Source: Clostridia bacterium (lineage in GTDB: Bacteria > Bacillota > Clostridia > Peptostreptococcales > Anaerovoracaceae). Taken from it: a DNA stretch of 6,491 nt. Under the pieces are notes generated by a model. That model saw only the letters and a list, made by a program, of their open reading frames with translations, was not told the origin of the DNA and did no database searches. The stretch is taken from the NCBI GenBank assembly GCA_024682015.1, contig JAIKZT010000026.1, forward strand, positions 1 through 6,491, in the 5' to 3' direction. A program made the translations under genes and the position numbers. Shown here piece by piece: positions 1 to 6,353 of this stretch (position 1 is its first letter; each line of letters starts with the position of its first letter).

Positions 1-1366
1 CCACTTCGACGAAGGTGCTACAGCGGACGGCGAGAAGGGCGATTATGGCCCGTACTGGCAGAGCGAACGCAGCAGCATCTACAAGACATTCGTCAAGAAG
101 CTCGTCTCCGAGGGCAAGGCCTATCCCTGCTTCATGAGCGAAGAGGAAATCGCGCAGATCCGCGCCGATCAGGAGGCGAACAAGATCAACCCCGGCATCT
201 GGGGCCCTTACGCCCGGCACAGGGATCTTTCGATGGAAGAAGTCGAGGCGCATCTGGCAGCGGGCGAGGTGCCCGTCATCCGGCTGCGCAGCACGGGCGA
301 TCCATCGAAATACTTCCACGTGTTCGACGCCATCCGCGGCGATATCTCCATGCCCGAGAACGAGCAGGACGTGGTCATCCTGAAGAAGACGGGCCTGCCC
401 ACGTATCACTTCGCGCACGTCGTGGACGATCACCTGATGCGCACGACGCACGTCGTGAGGGGCGAGGAATGGATCGGCAGCCTGCCCATCCACGTGGAAT
501 TGTTCGAAAAGCTGGGCTGGGAACTTCCCGTCTACTGCCACAACACGGTCCTGATGAAGGTCGATGAAGCGACCGGCACGAAGCGTAAGCTTTCCAAGCG
601 CAAGGATCCGGAGCTCGGCCTGGGCTATTATAAAGAGCTGGGTTATTTCCCCGAGGCCGTCCGCGAGTACCTGATGACCATTCTGAACTCCGACTACGAG
701 GAGTGGCGCATCGCAAATCCGGAGGCTCCCGCCGAGGACTTCCCGTTCGAAGCGGCGAAGATGAGCAGTTCCGGCACGCTGTTCGACCTCAGCAAGCTCA
801 ACGACATCTCCAAGGACGTGCTCGCAAAGAAGAGCGCCGGGGAGATTTACGATTTCATGGTCCGCTGGGCGGAGGAATACGCGCCGGACAAGGCGCAGTT
901 GCTTTCGCGTGACCCGGCCAAGACGAAGCGCATCTTCGACATCGACCGCGGCGGCGAAAAACCCAGGAAGGACCTGGTCTACGCGCAGCAGATCTTCCGC
1001 TTCATCAGCTATTTCTTCGACGAGACGTTCGAGCGCGAGGCGGACATGCCCGCCGAGTGCAGCGCATCGGACATCCGGGAGATCTTCCGCAGATACAAGG
1101 AAAGCTACAGCGAAGCGGACGACAACGCGGCCTGGTTCGACAAGGTGAGAGCCATCACGGCTGACTTGGGCTATGCCGTCAAGCCGAAGGATTATAAAAA
1201 GAACCCCGATCAGTACAAGGGTCACGTGGGCCACGTGAGCAACTGCATCCGCATCGCGCTCACCGGCAGAGGAAACAGCCCGGATCTTTGGACGGTCCAG
1301 CAGATCATGGGAAAGGAGCAGGTGTTCGCGCGGCTCGACGCAGCCGAGGCAACGCTTGCGGAATAG
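1..1366 (+). CDS. gltX: Glutamate--tRNA ligase, 3' part (5' end outside window)
   Basis: Class I aminoacyl-tRNA synthetase that attaches glutamate to tRNA-Glu in the cytoplasm. The reading frame is open from base 2, so the ATG at 134 is internal: the 44 codons before it already read as synthetase (YGPYWQSERSSIY, then a Tyr-Pro-Cys segment). 454 residues are visible; the HIGH motif and N-terminal Rossmann half lie upstream. Seen here: the LPTYHFAHVVDDHLM block (nt 395-439), HVVRGEEWIGSLP (nt 449-487), and the ATP-binding KMSKS-type loop KLSKR at nt 587-601. The rest is the helical stem-contact and anticodon-binding region. The loop continues as KDPE, whereas textbook GluRS has HGA, which I associate with a clostridial GluRS subgroup. 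Whether it charges only tRNA-Glu or also tRNA-Gln cannot be told from sequence. It ends in TAG 18 nt before thrC with no terminator, so it is probably the promoter-proximal part of a gltX-thrC-murC transcript. Confidence 0.93.
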   Translation, partial: HFDEGATADGEKGDYGPYWQSERSSIYKTFVKKLVSEGKAYPCFMSEEEIAQIRADQEANKINPGIWGPYARHRDLSMEEVEAHLAAGEVPVIRLRSTGDPSKYFHVFDAIRGDISMPENEQDVVILKKTGLPTYHFAHVVDDHLMRTTHVVRGEEWIGSLPIHVELFEKLGWELPVYCHNTVLMKVDEATGTKRKLSKRKDPELGLGYYKELGYFPEAVREYLMTILNSDYEEWRIANPEAPAEDFPFEAAKMSSSGTLFDLSKLNDISKDVLAKKSAGEIYDFMVRWAEEYAPDKAQLLSRDPAKTKRIFDIDRGGEKPRKDLVYAQQIFRFISYFFDETFEREADMPAECSASDIREIFRRYKESYSEADDNAAWFDKVRAITADLGYAVKPKDYKKNPDQYKGHVGHVSNCIRIALTGRGNSPDLWTVQQIMGKEQVFARLDAAEATLAE

Positions 1367-1372
1367 CTGAAA

Positions 1373-1379
1373 GAGGAGG
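1373..1379 (+). promoter_or_regulatory. Strong ribosome binding site of thrC
   Basis: GAGGAGG lies 5 nt before the ATG at 1385, a near-perfect Shine-Dalgarno match. It supports that ATG as the thrC start and indicates efficient independent initiation just after the gltX stop codon. Confidence 0.85.
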
Positions 1380-1384
1380 CACGC

Positions 1385-2869
1385 ATGATATTCAGAAGCA
1401 CGAGAGGCATCGCTCCCGAGAAAAATTTCTCCGGAGCCGTCATACAGGGCATTGCGTCCGACAAGGGGCTGTACGTGCCCGCGGAGTTTCCGAAGCTCGA
1501 AAAGAGCTGGGAAACGTATGCCGCCATGGAATACAAGGAACTGGCTGCGGAGGTGCTGCGGCCTTACCTGGACGAATTCACGGATGAGGAACTGAAGGCC
1601 TGCATCGACGGCGCCTATACGGGCAAGTTCGAGGCGGAGGACGTCGTGCCTCTGGCCAGCGCCGGCGGCGCGCACTTCCTGGAGCTGTATCACGGGCCCA
1701 CGGCGGCCTTTAAGGACATGGCGCTCGCGCTCATGCCCTACATGATGCGCGCGGCTCTCGTCAAAGAAAAAGAGGACAAGACGGTCTGCATCCTGGTCTC
1801 CACGTCCGGCGATACGGGCATTGCGGCGCTCAAGGGCTTTGAAGACGTGCCCGGCACCTGCATCATCGTGTTCTTCCCGGACGGCGCGGTCAGCCCGGTC
1901 CAGGAGATCCAGATGCGCACGGCGACAGGCTCCAATACCTACGTCACCAGCATCTTCGGTAATTTCGACGACGCACAGACGACGCAGAAGGCGCTGCTGA
2001 ACGATCCGGCGCTCGCCGAAGAGGTCGGCGCGCTCGGTTATCGCTTCTCCGCGGCCAATTCCATGAACGCGGGGCGCCTGCTGCCGCAGGTCGCGTACTA
2101 CGTCTGGGCTTACGCGCAGATGGTTAAGCAGGGCGCGGTCAAGGCCGGCGATCCGATCAACGTCTGCGTGCCGTCCGGCAACTTCGGCAACATCTTGAGC
2201 GCCTGGTATGCCAAGCAGATGGGCGTGCCCATGAACAAGCTGATCTGCGGATCCAACAAGAACAACGTCCTCACGGACTTCTTCCATACGGGCGTCTACG
2301 ACGCGCGGCGCGACTTTTACGTCACGAACTCGCCGTCCATGGACATCCTCATCTCCAGCAATCTGGAGCGGCTTCTGTACCATCTGTCCGGAAACGACCC
2401 GGCTGTCGTACGCAGCCTGATGGAGCAGCTGGCGAGCGAAAAGCGCTACGAGGCGACGGACGCCATCAAGGCGGGGCTTTCGCAGTTCGCCGCGGGCTAC
2501 GCGAACGAGGACGAGATCCTGGCGGCCATCGGCGAGGTGTACGAAAAGGATCACTACCTGATGGATACGCACACGGCCGTCGGCTACAAGGTCTGGAAGG
2601 ACTACGCCGCGATTGCGGGCGACGATACGCCGGCCGTCATCGCGTCCACGGCAAGCCCCTACAAGTTCGCGGCGGCGGTGGGTTCGGCCATCGGGCTGAA
2701 GCCGACCGGCGACGAATTCGAGGCGATCGCCGCGCTCGAGCAGGCCAGCGGGGTCAAGGTCCCCTACGGCCTTGCGGAGCTGAAGGGCAGAAAGCTCCTC
2801 CACGAAGGAGCCATCCGCCGCGAAGACATGCGGGACTTCGTGCGCGAAACGATCAAGAGCAGAGTGTAA
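1385..2869 (+). CDS. thrC: Threonine synthase
   Basis: PLP-dependent fold-type II enzyme that converts O-phospho-L-homoserine and water to L-threonine and phosphate, the last step of threonine synthesis, in the cytoplasm. The 494-residue length fits the longer bacterial ThrC type. The N-terminus MIFRSTRG matches the usual YxSTRG opening and, with the Shine-Dalgarno site, fixes the start. The PLP Schiff-base lysine is K110 in GPTAAFKDMA (104-113). STSGDTG (139-145) and PSGNFGN (263-269) are the conserved substrate and cofactor phosphate-binding loops, and TASPYKF (422-428) is the conserved C-terminal motif. No frameshift or missing active-site motif is seen. It lies 18 nt after gltX and 17 nt before murC; no other threonine gene (hom, thrB) is in the window, so its position reflects co-transcription with housekeeping genes rather than a thr operon. 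No leader peptide or attenuator is visible in the short gap upstream. Confidence 0.96.
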   Translation: MIFRSTRGIAPEKNFSGAVIQGIASDKGLYVPAEFPKLEKSWETYAAMEYKELAAEVLRPYLDEFTDEELKACIDGAYTGKFEAEDVVPLASAGGAHFLELYHGPTAAFKDMALALMPYMMRAALVKEKEDKTVCILVSTSGDTGIAALKGFEDVPGTCIIVFFPDGAVSPVQEIQMRTATGSNTYVTSIFGNFDDAQTTQKALLNDPALAEEVGALGYRFSAANSMNAGRLLPQVAYYVWAYAQMVKQGAVKAGDPINVCVPSGNFGNILSAWYAKQMGVPMNKLICGSNKNNVLTDFFHTGVYDARRDFYVTNSPSMDILISSNLERLLYHLSGNDPAVVRSLMEQLASEKRYEATDAIKAGLSQFAAGYANEDEILAAIGEVYEKDHYLMDTHTAVGYKVWKDYAAIAGDDTPAVIASTASPYKFAAAVGSAIGLKPTGDEFEAIAALEQASGVKVPYGLAELKGRKLLHEGAIRREDMRDFVRETIKSRV

Positions 2870-2886
2870 AACGAGCGGAGAATAGT

Positions 2887-4272
2887 ATGAATCTGAAAGA
2901 ATACAGGCACGTCCACTGCGTGGGCATCGGCGGCATTGGCCTTTCGGGCATCGCGGAGATCCTGCTGTCCCGGGGCTATACCGTTTCAGGGTCTGACATG
3001 AAGGAAAGCAGCGTTACCCAGCTGCTGGAACAGCAGGGCGCGCAGGTCTTCATCGGCCACAGCGCCTCTCACCTGGGCGACACCGATCTGCTTGTCTATT
3101 CGGCAGCGGTCTCCATGGAGAATCCCGAGATCGCGGAGGCGAAGAGGCGCGGCATCCCCTGCATCAGCCGGGCAGAGGCGCTGGGCGCCATCATGGCGGA
3201 CTACGAGATCTCGGTGGCGGTGTCCGGCACCCATGGCAAGACCACGACGACTTCCATGGTCAGCCTCATCCTCGAGGCGGCGTCCTTTTCCCCGACCATC
3301 ATGGTGGGCGGCATCCTGAACCAGTTCCACGGCAACGTCAAGGTGGGAAACAGCGAGTATTTCGTAACGGAAGCCTGCGAATACATGGACAGCTTCCTGG
3401 AACTGCGGCCCTGGGCGGAGATCATCCTGAACATCGATTCCGATCACCTCGATTACTTCAAGGACATCAGTCACATCGCCGAATCGTTCGGCAAGTTCGC
3501 GGGCAAGGTCCCGGCAAACGGGCTCATCGTCGCCTTCGATTCCAATCCCTTCGTGAAATCCGTCACGGCCGATCTGCCCTGCCGGGTCATCACGTTCGGC
3601 TTCAACGAAGCGAGCGATTACTACGCGAAGAACATCAAGTTCAACGACTGCGGCATGCCGGGCTACGACCTGTATCAGCGCGGCGAAAGGCTGTGCCACA
3701 TCCAGCTGTCCGTCCCGGGCGAACACAACGTTGCCAACAGCCTCGCGGCCACGGCGACCTGCCTCGCGCTCGGCGTGGACCTGCCCGTCATCGAACGGAC
3801 GCTCGAGGAATTCACCGGCACGAAGCGGCGCTTTGACATCATCGGCAAGACGTCCGGCGGGGTCACGATCATCGACGACTACGCCCACCATCCCGCCGAG
3901 ATCCGCGCGACGCTGTCAGCGGCCAAGAACCTGAACCACAAGAAGACCTGGTGCCTGTTCCAGCCGCACACGTACACGCGCACGATGGCTCTGTTCGACC
4001 AGTTCGCGGACGCGTTCGGCGACGCGGATATCGTCATCCTGGCGGAGATCTACGCCGCCCGGGAGAAGAACATCTACAAGATGAGTTCGAAGCAGCTCAT
4101 GGAGGAGATCAAGCGGAAGCATCCGGGCAAGGACGTGTATTTCCTGCCCGACTTCGACGCCATGGCGCAGTTCGTGACGGGCAACGCTTCGGCGGGCGAC
4201 CTCGTCATCACGATGGGCGCCGGCGACATCTACAAGGTCGGCGAGCTGATTCTTGAAAAAGACCGCAAGTAG
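2887..4272 (+). CDS. murC: UDP-N-acetylmuramate--L-alanine ligase
   Basis: Cytoplasmic Mur ligase that uses ATP to add L-alanine to UDP-MurNAc, the first amino acid of the peptidoglycan stem peptide. At 461 residues it is full length. Domain 1 (about 1-105) has the UDP-sugar-binding glycine-rich turn HCVGIGGIGLSG (10-21). Domain 2 carries the ATP P-loop SGTHGKTTTT (113-122), E162 and H187 with the 25-residue spacing of the Mg-binding Glu/His pair known in MurC, and GEHNVANSLAA (278-288). Domain 3 (about 312 onward) holds DDYAHHPAEI (330-339), FQPHTYTRT (358-366) and GAGDIY (444-449). The AHHP and FQPHTYTRT motifs separate MurC from MurD, MurE and MurF. GGAG at 2877-2880, 6 nt before the ATG, supports the start. 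The last codons overlap the spoVG promoter and no terminator follows, so read-through into spoVG is expected. Confidence 0.97.
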   Translation: MNLKEYRHVHCVGIGGIGLSGIAEILLSRGYTVSGSDMKESSVTQLLEQQGAQVFIGHSASHLGDTDLLVYSAAVSMENPEIAEAKRRGIPCISRAEALGAIMADYEISVAVSGTHGKTTTTSMVSLILEAASFSPTIMVGGILNQFHGNVKVGNSEYFVTEACEYMDSFLELRPWAEIILNIDSDHLDYFKDISHIAESFGKFAGKVPANGLIVAFDSNPFVKSVTADLPCRVITFGFNEASDYYAKNIKFNDCGMPGYDLYQRGERLCHIQLSVPGEHNVANSLAATATCLALGVDLPVIERTLEEFTGTKRRFDIIGKTSGGVTIIDDYAHHPAEIRATLSAAKNLNHKKTWCLFQPHTYTRTMALFDQFADAFGDADIVILAEIYAAREKNIYKMSSKQLMEEIKRKHPGKDVYFLPDFDAMAQFVTGNASAGDLVITMGAGDIYKVGELILEKDRK

Positions 4273-4281
4273 CGGTATAAT
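4253..4281 (+). promoter_or_regulatory. Sigma-A-type promoter of spoVG, inside the murC 3' end
   Basis: The -35 box TTGAAA (4253-4258, 5 of 6 consensus bases) and the -10 box TATAAT (4276-4281, perfect) are separated by exactly 17 nt. The -35 box lies in the last murC codons and the -10 box begins 4 nt after the murC stop. Transcription would start near 4287-4289, giving a leader of about 60 nt. In Bacillus subtilis spoVG is known for a sigma-H promoter; this one reads as a vegetative sigma-A promoter, so expression during growth is inferred. Confidence 0.82.
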
Positions 4282-4292
4282 GCTGTTAATGA

Positions 4293-4308
4293 CCCGCCGA
4301 AAAGCGGG
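4293..4308 (+). other. Small hairpin at the 5' end of the spoVG leader
   Basis: CCCGC (4293-4297) and GCGGG (4304-4308) can pair around the six-base loop CGAAAA. No T-run follows (the next bases are GTGTGTATTC), so it is not an intrinsic terminator. It would sit within a few bases of the predicted spoVG transcript 5' end, where such stems often protect mRNA from decay. That role is inference. Confidence 0.4.
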
Positions 4309-4332
4309 GTGTGTATTCAAAACAATTCAAAC

Positions 4333-4344
4333 GAAAGGTTGGTG
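4333..4344 (+). promoter_or_regulatory. Ribosome binding site that decides the spoVG start
   Basis: GAAAGG (4333-4338) followed by GGTG (4341-4344) matches the anti-Shine-Dalgarno in two parts, with one extra base between them relative to the ideal. GGTG ends 5 nt and GAAAGG 11 nt before the ATG at 4350. The site would lie inside the coding region if the upstream GTG at 4311 were used, so it favours 4350. Confidence 0.6.
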
Positions 4345-4349
4345 TGTGT

Positions 4350-4634
4350 ATGCAGATCACGGATGTGCGCATTCGCACGATGGACAACGGCGGAAAGATG
4401 AAGGCCGTGGCGTCCGTTACGTTCGACGACGAGTTCGTCGTCCACGACATCAAGATCGTGGAGGGAGAAAAGGGCTATTTTGTGGCGATGCCCAATAAGA
4501 AGGTGGGCGATTCCTATAAGGATGTGGCTCATCCCTTAAGCGCCGAGACGAGAAAGAAGATCTCCGATGCCATATTCGAGAAGTACGCGGAGGTGGCGCA
4601 GACCCTTCCCCAGGAAGAAGCTTCTCAGGAATAG
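4350..4634 (+). CDS. spoVG: Septation protein SpoVG
   Basis: Small SpoVG-family protein of 94 residues (Bacillus SpoVG is 97). In other Bacillota the family binds RNA and DNA, affects septation and sporulation, and acts as a global post-transcriptional regulator. Almost the whole chain is the conserved domain: MQITDVRIR at the N-terminus, FDDEFVVHDIKIVEG (25-39), GYFVAMPNKK (42-51) and HPLSAETRKKI (61-71). The tail after residue 80 is acidic and Gln/Glu-rich and poorly conserved in the family. An in-frame GTG at 4311 would add 13 residues unlike the family N-terminus, so ATG 4350 is chosen. The gene has its own promoter and a strong terminator just after the stop, making it effectively monocistronic, with possible read-through from murC. 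Its presence does not prove the organism sporulates, since non-sporulating Listeria and Staphylococcus also have it. Confidence 0.95.
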   Translation: MQITDVRIRTMDNGGKMKAVASVTFDDEFVVHDIKIVEGEKGYFVAMPNKKVGDSYKDVAHPLSAETRKKISDAIFEKYAEVAQTLPQEEASQE

Positions 4635-4637
4635 ACG

Positions 4638-4670
4638 AAAACGGCAGGAAAACGCATCCTGCCGTTTTTT
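4638..4670 (+). terminator. Intrinsic terminator after spoVG
   Basis: A perfect 12-bp stem pairs 4638-4649 (AAAACGGCAGGA) with 4657-4668 (TCCTGCCGTTTT) around the 7-nt loop AAACGCA. The GC-rich core is followed by six consecutive T at 4665-4670 and further T-rich bases. It starts 3 nt after the spoVG stop and separates the gltX/thrC/murC/spoVG block from prs. Confidence 0.93.
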
Positions 4671-4676
4671 CTTGCT

Positions 4677-4704
4677 TTTATAGCGGGGCCGGAGGGTGTA
4701 TACT
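4677..4704 (+). promoter_or_regulatory. Probable promoter of the prs-pth-mfd unit
   Basis: A new promoter is needed after the strong terminator. The best candidate is the -10 box TATACT (4699-4704, 5 of 6 consensus) with the weak -35 box TTTATA (4677-4682, 4 of 6) 16 nt upstream. TTGCTT at 4672-4677 is a better -35 sequence, but its 21-nt spacing is too long. Transcription would start near 4710, leaving a leader of about 40 nt before prs. Confidence 0.55.
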
Positions 4705-4727
4705 GATTATGTATGATTTCCATCCCC

Positions 4728-4752
4728 ACCAGTCGCAAAGAAAGGACCAGTC
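4728..4752 (+). repeat. Short direct repeat flanking the prs ribosome binding site
   Basis: The 7-mer ACCAGTC occurs at 4728-4734 and again at 4746-4752, the second copy touching the prs ATG. The Shine-Dalgarno sequence AAAGGA (4741-4746) lies between them. This may be chance or a binding site for a translational regulator; only the repeat itself is seen. Confidence 0.3.
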
Positions 4753-5715
4753 ATGAATAACGGAGTATTTGCAGATTACAAGATCTTCGCGGGCAACGGC
4801 AATCCGGCGCTCGCCGAGGAGATCGCGGGCATCATGGGCAGAACGCCCGGCGCCGCGGAAGTCACCACGTTCGCAGACGGCGAAGTCTACGTCAACCTGA
4901 AGGAATCCGTCCGCGGTTTGGACGTGTACATCGTGCAGTCCACCTGCAATCCCGTGAACAACAACCTCATGGAACTGTGCATCATGATCGACGCCATGAA
5001 GCGCGCCTCCGCCGGCCGGATCAACGCGGTCATCCCGTACTACGGATACGCCCGCCAGGACCGCAAGGCCAAGCCCAGAGATCCCATCACCGCCAAGCTC
5101 GTCGCGGACATCATCACCGTCGCCGGCGCGGACCGGGTCGTTACGATGGACCTGCACGCGGCGCAGATCCAGGGGTATTTCAACATCCCTGTGGACCATC
5201 TGCTGGGCATGCCCATCCTGGTGAAGTACTTCCAGGAGAAGTTTGAAGGCAACTGGGATAACGTCGTCGTGGTCTCCCCGGACCACGGTTCGGTCACCCG
5301 CGCCAGAAGCTTCGCCAAGCCTTTCAATGCGCCGATCGCCATCATCGACAAGCGCCGCCCCAAGGCGAACGAATCCGTCATCATGAACATCATCGGCGAC
5401 GTGGCCGGCAAGGACTGCATCCTCGTGGACGACATGGTCGACACGGCCGGCACGATCTGCAACGCGGCAGGCGCCATCAAGGAAATGGGCGCGAAGAGCG
5501 TTCACGCCTGCGCGACGCACGCCGTTCTGTCCGGCCCCGCCATCGGCAGGATTAAGGACTCCGCCATCGAGGAGATGGTGCTGCTCAACACGATCCCCCT
5601 GCCCGAGGAAAAGAAGATCGACAAGATCAAGGTCCTCTCCGTGGCGCCGCTGTTCGCCGAGACCATCATCCGCATCTTCACGAACAATCCCGTCAGCGAT
5701 CTGTTCGAAAAGTAG
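4753..5715 (+). CDS. prs: Ribose-phosphate pyrophosphokinase (PRPP synthase)
   Basis: Cytoplasmic enzyme that transfers pyrophosphate from ATP to ribose 5-phosphate, making PRPP for purine, pyrimidine, NAD, histidine and tryptophan synthesis. The 320-residue length and motifs fit class I (bacterial type) PRPP synthase: FADGE (40-44), PYYGYARQDRK (95-105), the signature MDLHAAQIQGYF (132-143) with its metal/ATP-site histidine H135, the flexible catalytic loop DKRRP (199-203) with K200 and R202, and the ribose-5-phosphate-binding loop DCILVDDMVDTAGT (221-234). Both tandem phosphoribosyltransferase-like halves are complete. AAAGGA (4741-4746), 6 nt before the ATG, supports the start. It is the first gene after the spoVG terminator and probably leads a prs-pth-mfd operon; pth begins 8 nt after its stop. 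In Bacillus and Clostridium glmU usually sits directly upstream, and it is absent here. Confidence 0.97.
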   Translation: MNNGVFADYKIFAGNGNPALAEEIAGIMGRTPGAAEVTTFADGEVYVNLKESVRGLDVYIVQSTCNPVNNNLMELCIMIDAMKRASAGRINAVIPYYGYARQDRKAKPRDPITAKLVADIITVAGADRVVTMDLHAAQIQGYFNIPVDHLLGMPILVKYFQEKFEGNWDNVVVVSPDHGSVTRARSFAKPFNAPIAIIDKRRPKANESVIMNIIGDVAGKDCILVDDMVDTAGTICNAAGAIKEMGAKSVHACATHAVLSGPAIGRIKDSAIEEMVLLNTIPLPEEKKIDKIKVLSVAPLFAETIIRIFTNNPVSDLFEK

Positions 5716-5723
5716 GGACGCCC

Positions 5724-6353
5724 ATGTACATCATCTGCGGCCTGGGCAATCCGGGCAGAGAATACGAGCAGACGCGGCACAACATGGGCTTTCTCACCAT
5801 GGACGTGCTGGCCGGCAAGCTCGGGATCGACATACGGCGCCTGAAGTTCCGCTCTCTTCTGGGGGAGGGGCGCATCGGCACGGAGAAGGTGCTCCTGGTC
5901 AAGCCGCAGACGTACATGAACAACTCCGGCGAAGCGCTGCGCGAGATCGTCAGCTATTACGGCATTGACCACGACCACCTCATCGTGGTCTACGACGACA
6001 TCGACCTGCCCGTGGGCGACCTGCGCCTGCGCGAAAAGGGAAGCGCCGGCACGCACAACGGCATGCGCAGCATTATTTATCAGCTGCAGTTCGACGATTT
6101 TCCGCGCATCCGCATCGGTACGGGCAAGAGCGACGTCATTCCGCTGGTCTCGTTCGTGACGGGAAAGCCGGCTCCCGAGGAGCAAAAGCCTCTGGCCGAC
6201 GCCATCGGCAAAGCGGCCGAGGCCATCGTCTGCTGGGTCGAGGAGGGCCCGCGGGAGGCCATGCAGCGGTTCAACCACAAACCGAAGAAGAAAAAGAAGC
6301 AGGAAGAGCCCGCCGAGGCCGTCCTGCAGGAGGAGCATGGGCAAACTGATTAA
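5724..6353 (+). CDS. pth: Peptidyl-tRNA hydrolase
   Basis: Essential cytoplasmic esterase that releases tRNA from peptidyl-tRNAs dropped by stalled ribosomes. It is known as spoVC in Bacillus subtilis. The 209 residues contain the whole Pth fold: GLGNPG (6-11), TRHNMGF (17-23) with catalytic H19, KPQTYMNNSG (60-69), VVYDDIDLPVG (88-98) and GSAGTHNGMRS (106-116). N9, H19, N66, D91 and N112 line up with the known active-site residues of the Escherichia coli enzyme (N10, H20, N68, D93, N114). After the normal end of the fold (about residue 185) there is an extra tail of about 24 residues with a run of five lysines, then Glu-rich sequence; most bacterial Pth proteins end near 185-195. The start is supported by AGGGA (5714-5718), which overlaps the prs stop, a modest site that suggests translational coupling to prs. 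The last 17 nt overlap mfd. Confidence 0.96.
   Translation: MYIICGLGNPGREYEQTRHNMGFLTMDVLAGKLGIDIRRLKFRSLLGEGRIGTEKVLLVKPQTYMNNSGEALREIVSYYGIDHDHLIVVYDDIDLPVGDLRLREKGSAGTHNGMRSIIYQLQFDDFPRIRIGTGKSDVIPLVSFVTGKPAPEEQKPLADAIGKAAEAIVCWVEEGPREAMQRFNHKPKKKKKQEEPAEAVLQEEHGQTD
6328..6335 (+). promoter_or_regulatory. Ribosome binding site of mfd, inside the pth tail
   Basis: AGGAGGAG lies 1-3 nt before the ATG at 6337, depending on which register pairs with 16S rRNA. It decides the mfd start and shows that the pth tail codons double as the mfd initiation region. Confidence 0.7.

Noticed and set aside
1222..1238. Palindrome with 8-bp arms TCACGTGG/CCACGTGA around one central base.
   Set aside because: It lies inside gltX and follows from the encoded repeat Gly-His-Val-Gly-His-Val; no nearby gene start would use it as an operator.
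2986..3891. Long open frame on the minus strand across murC (about 300 codons).
   Set aside because: It mirrors the murC codon pattern, its product is low-complexity (many Asp, Val, Arg, His) and matches no family I know, and it has no convincing start site. High-GC coding DNA commonly gives such antisense frames.
4293..4320. Hairpin after murC as an intrinsic terminator.
   Set aside because: Only a 5-bp stem with no T-run after it; it lies downstream of a strong promoter, so it belongs to the spoVG leader.
4311..4349. GTG at 4311 as an upstream start for spoVG, adding 13 residues.
   Set aside because: The added residues are unlike SpoVG N-termini, MQITDVR at 4350 matches the family start, and the ribosome binding site lies between the two.
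4712..4717. TATGAT as an alternative -10 box for prs.
   Set aside because: No -35-like sequence lies at suitable distance (the bases around 4689-4694 are GC-rich); TATACT at 4699-4704 is better.
4678..5520. Long minus-strand open frame across prs (about 280 codons).
   Set aside because: Shadow of the unambiguous prs gene. Its product is His/Asp/Val-rich, it would run into the terminator region, and no promoter or ribosome binding site supports it.
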